Shown one piece after another: positions 38,401 through 48,600 of a stretch of DNA of 64,000 nt. Position 1 is the first letter of the stretch. Each line of letters begins with the position of its first letter. A program made the position numbers and the translations under genes. The notes beneath the pieces are model-generated. The model saw only the letters and a list, made by a program, of their open reading frames with translations. It was not told the origin of the DNA and ran no database searches. The stretch comes from Maratus speciosus (taxonomy: Eukaryota; Arthropoda; Arachnida; Araneae; Salticidae): the NCBI GenBank assembly GCA_963932465.1, contig OZ010789.1, positions 599,259,968-599,323,967 on the forward strand. The letters run 5' to 3'.

Positions 38401-41400
38401 GCCGACCAGCATTCGGAAAATCGAAATTTTCAGATAATCGAGAATGTTTCCATTTTAAGATTAAATAGAAATATATGTGTTATCTGGGAGCACGGCAGTG
38501 CGTCCGCCAAGTTCACACAAGCCGTAAGCTACCTTTTCCTGAACCATTTTGGCATACTTTTCACCCCTTCATAACGTTGTTTTAGGGAGAGAAATAGAAA
38601 TTTTTCTTTTATACACATGTTCGTATGATCAAACTGAACTAAGGTTCCACGATTTCATGTTTCTATATTTAGTAGTTTTCGAAATATTAAATTCTGAGAA
38701 AGTGCTTTCTTGTCACTGACTCACTTCGCATCATCAAATAACTAATGTACTTCTAAAAGTCGTAGAATCTTGAAATTTCACAAGCAAGTCGGGTTTGTAG
38801 CACAATTAACCAGAAAAATCTGAAAACACAAAATTTCCGCCTCTAAACCCTTCAAACAGGGGGTGTTGATTTGGCCGTAAACAGTTCCTTAACACATTCA
38901 ATTGTGCCAATGTTGGTCGCCAAAACTCGATTACAGAGTTTTGAAGGGAGTCATGTGATTTCAAGCAGAATAAAATTAATAACGTATAATAACGTATTTT
39001 CTGGCAACCTATTTACTGTGTCATATACACAAGCAATTTTTTCCATATGCATACAATTTATTTAATCTAAGGAACCTGTTTATTTATTTTTATATACCAA
39101 CATAAATAATTTGTATATAAAAAACAATATTTTATACATGTATAAATAAAATGTTTACATGTATATAAATACATGTGTAAATAGCATAAAACTTCATCAG
39201 ATTTGTTTTCGTAGTTGTTTATATCATTTGGCAACATATCTCAGCTTCTGAAATCCGAATTGCGCCAAGATTTTTTTGAAAATGCCAAGTTTCCTATAGT
39301 GGAAAAATATCCTAATTCCATATGAAAGTTTAAAAATCTGCTTTTAATTAAATGAAATGTGTAACTAATAAACTGTCTTTAATGATGTGCGACAGATGCG
39401 GTGTCCGAAGTACGCTGCTAACGTTATTATATTGTATTATTAGCCTACTTACTGTTAATTTATTTTTAAATCCTACTATTAGCTCACACTCTCCCTATAT
39501 TTATTTATTTATTTATATATTTATCTTGTTCAAATTTTCAATCGTTAATAAAATACTCATTATTCATCCTATCAAGTTGAAATACATTTTTTTAAACTTG
39601 TACTGGATGACAATTGATGTTAATACAGTTTTTTCAAATAATTAATTAATTAAATTTTAATTAATTAATTTTAGTTTTGCATGGGAAACAAAATGGCGGT
39701 CATTGGTTGTTGAAGATCAATTAAAGTATTTTCAATAAGGGGTTACCATAGAAGAGACCCTGTTCTGTTGCCAAATACCGCCAAGTTTGTCACCAATTTG
39801 ACGATATATCGCCAAATTTGGCGGCCAAAATGAGTCGCCAAAAGTGACGCCAACTTGGCGATATCTCTAATATTTCGCCAAATTCCCATAGAGTTCCATT
39901 GTAAACCTACTTGCTTATAGAAAATCAACAAATTGAGATATTTTAATGCAACAAAAACTAATATTACCTTAAGGGATTATATAAAATTTTTCTTTGATGA
40001 CCTAAGTAGGAATTGACTTTGAAAACAAAATTTTTATATTACTTGTTGTTAATTTTAAACCTGTAAAAGAAAGATTATAGTTATAGATAAGATATGTTGG
40101 TTGCCAAAACCCGATTACAGAAAATTAACCTGAGTTATAAAGATGTTACATGATTTCAAGCTGAATGAATTTTTATATGCTTTTACAAAAATCTTAATAA
40201 GGCAAATCTTTCAGTTTATCTGTCCATCTTTCTATCTTTTACTTCCTTAAAACAAATTTTATTAAAGACCGGGAAGCGTCTGCACAGATCATCACCCCAT
40301 CGAGTTGACGGCTGAAATTTTAGGATTAGTTAAAAATCGATTAGCGTATTGAAATGTAACTGGTCTGCCAAGCCATATCTTTGTGGAAACAATCTACAGA
40401 CCCGATTTTACCAGTTAATTGGTGGATTTTCCATTGTGTTTTCCTGCACCCATTCCTCCATGTTTCTATACTTTTGGATGCAGGAAAATACAATAGTAAA
40501 CCTATCAGTCAACCACTAAAATTAGGTCTTCAGGTGGTTTCTACCAAGATATGACTTAACAGGCCAGTTGCATTTTAATAGGCTAATCTAGTTTTAACTA
40601 ATCCTAAAATTTCAGCTGTAAACTCGATGAGGTGATGGTGTGTGCAGACGCCTCCCGGTCTGTTATAAATGTCGGAATCAATCTCAATAGCACTCTGGTC
40701 AATCTGGCAAATATCCGTACTATTTATGGAACACTGTTCCGTTAAGTGCGCTTTAGTGATGTTATGAACTTTATGCATTTGCATCATACATATTATACAT
40801 ATGCATATAATATGTAATACATTTGCATCATACATTTTATAAGTATGTGTATAATACATAATACATATGCATCATTATGATGTCAGAATAAAGAAAAATT
40901 TTTGTCGCCAAATTTGAGAATTGACATGATATATTACCAAGTTTGGCGACACTTCGCTAAATGTTGCCAAGTTTTGCGAGTATTTCACGCTAGTGGCTAT
41001 TTTTCAATGAGTTAATTATTAATGCGAGCCATCTATTTATATTTTTTCGCATATCATCTGAATAGTTATATTGTATAATGTACAAATATTTCCAAAGTGC
41101 CAATAGTTTCGTCAATGCACAAAACCTCTGCTATTGTTATTATATTGTACTGTTATTACACTTACTTTGACTATGTTGTTAATCTTTACTCTTCTAAAAC
41201 TTCTGTATTATATAAAGAGAATTTACGGCAACTATTAAAGCACCTAAACTGCCAGTTCTCCTTATGATTATTATAATTCTATAATATGTAACCTGTTAAT
41301 CGATATGTACGTTAGAATGAATCTTCCATAATCCGGTTCCTCGCATTTTAGTTTTCAGGTTTCGAATAAAATTAGCTAAAATCTTAAAACCATGGCACAT

Positions 41401-42658
41401 TATTGGCTAATTCTTCAACACGATCAGATGAGAAGAATGATAGATTTTCAAATGGATCATGGCAGTGAGCCCGTAGACCTTCTATTCTTCCGTAATCGAG
41501 TCTATTGAAAAGGTTAACGTGAAACAAAAAGATATTAGCATCGATATGGTTTAATGTAAATTAGGGATGCAACGAATAGTGGTTTGGCCGAATAACCGAA
41601 TATTCGGCCAAGTTGCAGCCGAATATTCGGCCGCCGAATAATGAACTTATTTTTGCCTAAAAACAAAATATGGTATGCACTATATGCACAATTCTTGTAT
41701 ATTTCACATTTAAAATGTATTGTTTTCTTTTAAAAAATTATTTATATACAAATTTTTAATTTTTTAAAGCATTATTTTACTCTGAAAAAATATTCGGCCA
41801 TGTTCGGCCTAAAAATTGCCTCAATAATATAATTCAGAGCCCCCCCCCCCCCCCCCACCAAAAAAAAAAAAAAATTCTTAGCAAAAGTTCCTCATCAGGT
41901 ACTGTCTAGTTACATTTTAATAGATATTATATGTGTTGTTGTTACATTTTAAAATAATGACAAAATTTTAAAAGTACTAGGAAACATAAGTTTCAGCTTT
42001 CAGATGAAATAAAATAAAAAATCTTAATATCTTAAGAAAAACCACTGATAGAAAGGGTGAAAGGAATATCCTCTAAAATGGTGGAAAGAAATCACTGTAG
42101 ACTTTATAAAGCTCACAATTAACAAAATTTTTATTTATCTTTATTATTATTATTTTTTTTGCTGTCAGCAGTGAAGCCTCTTTAGAAAGTGCGCCTCAAT
42201 GTGAAGAGTAAAAGAAATTAGTAATTTTCTTTCCCAGCCACTACTAGAAAGACAACAGCGTCCTTTGGGTTGGTGGGCGAAAAATTCAGAAGACTTTCTA
42301 AACGTTTCACAATTAGCCAAAAAGTACCTTTCTGCACCAGGAAGTACCATATATAGTGAGAGGTTATTTTCAGAAGCAGGTAACATTTACGGAAAAAAAA
42401 AAAAAAAAAAAAAAAAAGAAAGACTATCATCTGAGAATGCTGATTATTATTATTTCTGCATCACAATCTACGCTTATTGAAAACATTTTAACTGTTTTTT
42501 AAGGCATTACAATGCTATTCTTGAAAAAAATATCTAAAACGTAAATGCATACTAATTAAAAGAATTTAGTATTTACATTTCTTTCATTATTTAATAAGAA
42601 ATAGTAACAGGCTTAAAAAAAATCACTTAAATTATATTTCACTTTTAAACGTATTTTA

Positions 42659-42692
<34 letters not shown>

Positions 42693-45600
42693 TAACTATT
42701 GCAACATATACGACTTAAATATCTTATACATATAATGCATCTATATCTAATCAATCATATATTTATGTTCTTTATAGGTATAATTCAAAATATTATTGAA
42801 AGAAATATTTTTTTTTTCAAGGTTTTTGTAACAAGGGTTAAATGTTAAACTTCACATTATGATTAAAAAAAAAAAAATTGAATTAGCTTTTTACAGCTGT
42901 ATTAACACAATTTTGAATAGATTAATTTTAAATTTAACAGATTATGTTAGCTTATTACAGATACTTTTTGTACTTACTGATACAGTATAATTTTTTTTTT
43001 AACATGATTCCTAAATTAGCCTCTTATATAAAAATGGGTAGATAAAACCCATTCGGAGTATGAAAGTTAATGGAAAAAAAAGTGTTAGCTAATTTCAAAT
43101 AAAATTTTCATTATATATGATGAATATAAATTGTCAAATTAAAAAGTTATACTGTGTAAATATAAAAACATTTATTACAGTGTATTATTCGGCCAAGGCC
43201 GAATAATGGACTTGATATTCGGCCGAAGCCGAATATTCGGCAGACAGGCCAAATGGGCCGAATATTCGTTGCATCTCTAATGTAAATGCAGATATTGTCA
43301 AAGGATTTCATAAGAACCATTTCACTTGTACACAATCGTATCAGTTAAAATACAACAATTGGCAGTGATCCCAACTAGAAAAGATTTCTTAATAGGACTA
43401 AAAATTTTTGCATTAGAGAACGAATCGTAACTGATAAGGAAACATGCATAAGTGAGTTAAGAGATATTTGTCACGAAAGATGAAATACATAACAGCACAA
43501 AATATATGATGTGCTTCCATGATTGTAAAGAGTTCTTGATTTCTCTATCAAAAGCTTCCGACTTGGCGAAAGAATGGGCAATTAAATTAAATTATGAATA
43601 ACAGTAACATGATGCAACGTTTAACATGCAATTAATAGAGTAAATACTCCTTGCTAGAGGAGGCTAGTACTTTAATTTAAAAAAAATAATAAAGTATAAA
43701 TTTGTAAAGCTCAATAAAATAAATTTAGGTATTTTTACGTTAACCGGGCACAAGTGGCAAATCACCAAATACTGCTCCCAACTCCATTGTTCATATTGCA
43801 TTCATTTCATTTAAAAATATAAACTTTTCAGTCATCTCATTCAAAATAGATGCATTTCCCTCATTTTATTTAATAGAATATTTAACATAGAAATAAATAA
43901 ATGAATAAATAAGAAATAATAACATAAACCAAAATATTTTATTGGAAAATCAAAGCATTATTTCTAATTTTTCACATGTGAAAAATGAAAACTGCTATTA
44001 CCGAAAAAACAAAATGCTAATGAGGAGATTTGCTCCCGGCTAACATAAAAGTACCGAAATTTAAGTTTTTTTTATAGATTAATATAGTTTAGAAAAACAA
44101 ACTTGAAAAAACATACAAAAAGTAGTGATATCCCAACAAAAAGTTTTCAGTAAAAAAAAAAAAAAGCACCAAGTTCTCCTTAATGTTTCGGCCAGAAAAA
44201 GTAGTGATATCTGAAGTTCGCAGAAGTTAAAAGCCAAACATCCCAAATCTTTCATTGAAAATGGCTTTCTGTGATTTGGCCGTTAATGCCTTCAAGAGGG
44301 TTTTTTCAAATTTTAAAGTTATGTACAAATGAGCTACATGCCAACAACATTTTTTGATTATTTTAGGCATTTTGTGGCACAGAGTACAGAAATAAAATAC
44401 ACATTTAAAAAATGCATTTAAACCGCTTCAGTCTATTTAAATGCTTAGGAGTTAAAAATAACAAAACACTTGTATTCAGAAGATAATATCCCTAATTGCT
44501 AAAACATAATTAGTATCAGCTTTTAACAGTTTATAAATCGAATACCTCTTAATGTCTGCAAACAAACTATAATAAATGTTGAAACAAATAAAATCTCTTT
44601 CGTCAATGCACAAGATTTCAATATTATACAATAAAATATAATATAACATATTGTGAGATTTGAAGTAAGTAAATTTTGTTTTATTTCTTGGGTTTTACGT
44701 TAATGAGTTTAGCTTCAGATCATACAAAATGGCAATTAAACCACAAGTGGACTAAATGATCTGTAATTAAAAATAATGTTTGTTGTAACTGAATGGTATT
44801 TATCAGAAATCTTTTACTTATAATGTATTTATGTGAATTTGCCTCTTTGCATTTTAATATTACTTTTAATATTTAAATAATTCATAAATGCGTAATTTCT
44901 AATCATTAATTTTCAAACGCTGTAGAAGGCATTAACGGCCAAGTCACAGGAAGCCATTTTCAATGAAAGATTTGGGATGTTTGGCTTTTAACTTCTGCGA
45001 ACTTCAGATATCACTACTTTTTCTGGCCGAAACATTAAGGAGAACTTGGCGCTTTTTTTTTTTACTGAAAACTTTTTGTTGGGATCTCTTATTATGGTAA
45101 CAAGTGCTTAATAAAAATAAAGCAATAGCAAAATAGAAACAAGAATAAATTACCGAATTTTAATTTTGAAATTAAGTACCTTTTGCATATTTCAAAATGG
45201 TTTGAAACAATGTTTTGTTTAATAATTATAAATACATAATTATAATTATGCTAATTAAACGTGTAATTTACACGTAATTATAATTACGCTCCTATAATGT
45301 TTTGTTTGTCACAGTTTCGAATGGCTTTGCTTTGAAGCTCTATCAAAAAGTTTTTAATGTTATTAGTTTAAGAGTATCACGGTCTTTCCAGCTGCTCCAG
45401 CCATCCCAAACATTTAAAAGCTTCAGAATTGCTAATTTGTTCATTTTCTTCATTCCGCTCCGCAGCTTACGCGAGCTCAAGTTAAATTCAAAGGAACTCT
45501 AAGAAAGGGGATCAAAAATATTTATATGTTACTCGTAATTCAGAAAGGGCCGCTTGCATACAAGGAATGAGATAGTAAAAAAGCTTTCAAAATGGATTTC

Positions 45601-48600
45601 GGTTAACCGAGAGTTTCGGATAAAAGAGGTTCTACTGTAATATTAAAATTGGTCATTTCTTATTATGTAACTTGCTCTTCATAATACTTTTTATGGTTGA
45701 ATAAAAATTTAGGATAGCAAAATTAGAATGGCAAAATTTAGAATATTATGCATTTCTTCTTCTTATGTAGGGGAGAGTGGGAAGGAATGGGACACTTTTT
45801 ACAAAAATACAAAAATTAACTTTGTTTTGCACAAAAACAAAAAATTTAATTTATAAAATACAAGATTAAACGCTTTTTAACGACCTTGAACAATATAGAA
45901 GCATAATATGCAAAAACAATTTTATAATTAAGGAAATTGTAAGTTTCAAAATGTGTCTTATACAGGGCTGGCTTTTTGCTGGCAGAAATGGGTTTCTGCC
46001 CTGCCAGTATCAGAAAGTGGTTATAACCGGCAGAAATTGGCAACAACTGGCATAAACATGTTTCATACATAATCAGAGATTTTTTTTAGTAGTATTAAAT
46101 TCCTTAAGTACATTTTTTTTAGTATAAATAACAAATGAAATATTGTGGGTAGTTTTAATTAAAAAATAAATAGATTTGTATAAGAAAAAATGAGTTATAT
46201 AACAGATAAATTTTTTTGTTATAATATGATTGTATAATTTTATATGTAAACAATTATCAGAGTATTTTAAAATTTCAATTTAAAAATCAAATAGAAAACT
46301 ATATCCAATACTTATTTTTAATTAAACAATGAAAAGAAAAGAAAAATAATCAATACTTACACAGAATACCTTTCTGTAATTTAACATAATAATTTAATAA
46401 TAACTCAGTAAAAAAATATCTCTCATAGAAATGTTACAGTTATATGTGGATCTAGTAAATGCATGGATTTAAAAAATATTTCATTTAAATACAGTATTCA
46501 AAGGAACAAATCTGACTTTTTTTTTCTTCAATTTAAGACAGTTAGTTGAAAATATTCCAACCACATTTGCACTTACAACACAAACAAATACAAAGGTTCA
46601 AAGAAGATTTAATACAGTAATAACCGACTACTATATGCAACCTTAATTATTTCATTCTAAGTATATAGGATCGAAATTGACATATGAACATAAAGAAAAG
46701 GTAAGGAAATTGCTTTCTGATATTAATCCCAATTTTGTGCCATATATAATATCCTTTGAAGCAAAATTGACTCCTGTCCCAGAAACACATTTCTCGAAGG
46801 AAGCCCTAGAAAATGTCTTGCCTTCTGTGTGGTGGTCGTCTTTAAAAACGAAAAATGGTGAAAACGAGGATTTTTCAAATTTTGCATCCTCAATAATGAC
46901 ATTGCCAGCAAGTAATGACAGTCTTGAAAGAATATTTTTGAACTTTTATTTTATTCAGAACAAATTAAGAAACCTTCTGTTTTCAGAAAGATTAGCAAAA
47001 TTTGTTCTGTGCTATGGAATGTTCTGTGGAAAAAGTAATAATAGTATATTTGAGTGGCAATTTTGTTCTTTCAATATTGTAAAATAATTGTACAAGATAG
47101 TTCATTAATTTTTTTTTTCTGTTATTTATTGTGCTTCAATTATTTACTTATATGTTTTCACAAGAATCACAATCTTTAAGTTATTGCATTGCATTATTTA
47201 TTTAAAAATACTCTGAAAAACACATTTGTTAAAATATCACAATTTTTTGTAAATTTCTTTTTTTTACTTTTAAATAGAAATTCAACTCTAAACAATAATA
47301 TTAATAGTTAAACTTGTACAGCATCAGACTACCATTATGAAAATTTCTGTTTTTCAAGTGAAAGAAAATTAGTATTATATAAACAAAGTATATTTATATG
47401 ATCATTTTTAAACTTTTTTGCAACTTTGAATAGCATTCATAATCTTTAGTTTTAAATTTTAACTTAATTGTTTACATATCAAATACATATGCGATTGTGT
47501 GAATTATAAATCATTGCAAATTAAAGTTCTTATTAATATTATTTCTTAGTTTCTGCCATGCCGGTTTTAACCGGTTACAACCGCTGGTTTTAACCACTCT
47601 GGCAGAAACTTGCCATCCCTGGTCTTATACCTCCCTACTAACAGAGAGGTATGGGACAGCTATAAAACAAAATATGATAAGGCATAAATAGTTTAGTGTT
47701 GGATAAATATACAGTTTAACAAAGATTGTAGGTTGATAACTCTATTTCAAATGCAAATAGTCACCAGGCTATCTGACCAATCATATTTAGAGCTGGCAAT
47801 TTTAACAGAACGTCTGTCTTCTCAACATAACTTATGTCAAGTTGTCAAATAAAATGAAAAACTCAGTTTTCAATCTTTTTTCATTTAAATTGCATATTAA
47901 AACCAAAATTATTCTCTACAGCTTCAAATATGCCTATATAATTATGTCTGCTTTCTTGGCATAATACTTAACAAGAACAAAATCATATACACCAATGTCA
48001 ATATTATCATTATTCCAATTCATTTTTCCTACATTACGAATTTCTGATCTTCAGTGGTAATGCAAAAAGATAAATGTCTGTGTCACAACATCAAATTCCA
48101 GCATCTTCATCACTGGAAGTTTCTGAAAACTAAAAAATATCTCTTTTTGTTTTTTTCCCTTTTTTATTTTATATCTCTGGCTTAAGTTTTAAAATATTTT
48201 CTGTCCAATCTTTCAGTTGTTTCTCTTTAAATTTAACCCTTTTTTATTAAAATATTAGCATATTATTAATAATTTACATTTATCTTATTCAAAAGAAGGA
48301 ATTGGACTTGCCCCTCGCACTATCTTCTTTTATGTTAAACTACTTGTATAAACAGAGCTGCTTTTAAGCTTAGTTTAAATTATGGATAATATACAGCATA
48401 ATGTTCTATAAATAGGGAAACTATTACATCTACACATAAACAAGTCATTAATAAACAGCAAGCATAAAAATTATAGGAAGCAAATTTACTTTTAATTGTC
48501 GAAATAATCTTTTTCTTAATATAATTGTAAGCTTACATGGATTAGCAACTTTTTTCAACAGATTAGGCTACCACTGTTTCATCTAGTGTGTGATTGGTGA

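Larger units (their letters stand above)
38369..45637. mobile_element. Pogo/Tigger-like transposon expanded by nested insertions
   Basis: Ends CAGTAGAACCTCGATTATCC and the inverted CAGTAGAACCTCTTTTATCC, with TA on both sides (38367-38368, 45638-45639). CAGTA(G)... ends with TTATCC are typical of pogo-like elements. No transposase is recognisable. The interior carries a dispersed repeat (39735), a foldback (40268), an hAT (41562) and a long inverted repeat (44127). It lies in GEN1 intron 1. Confidence 0.7.
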
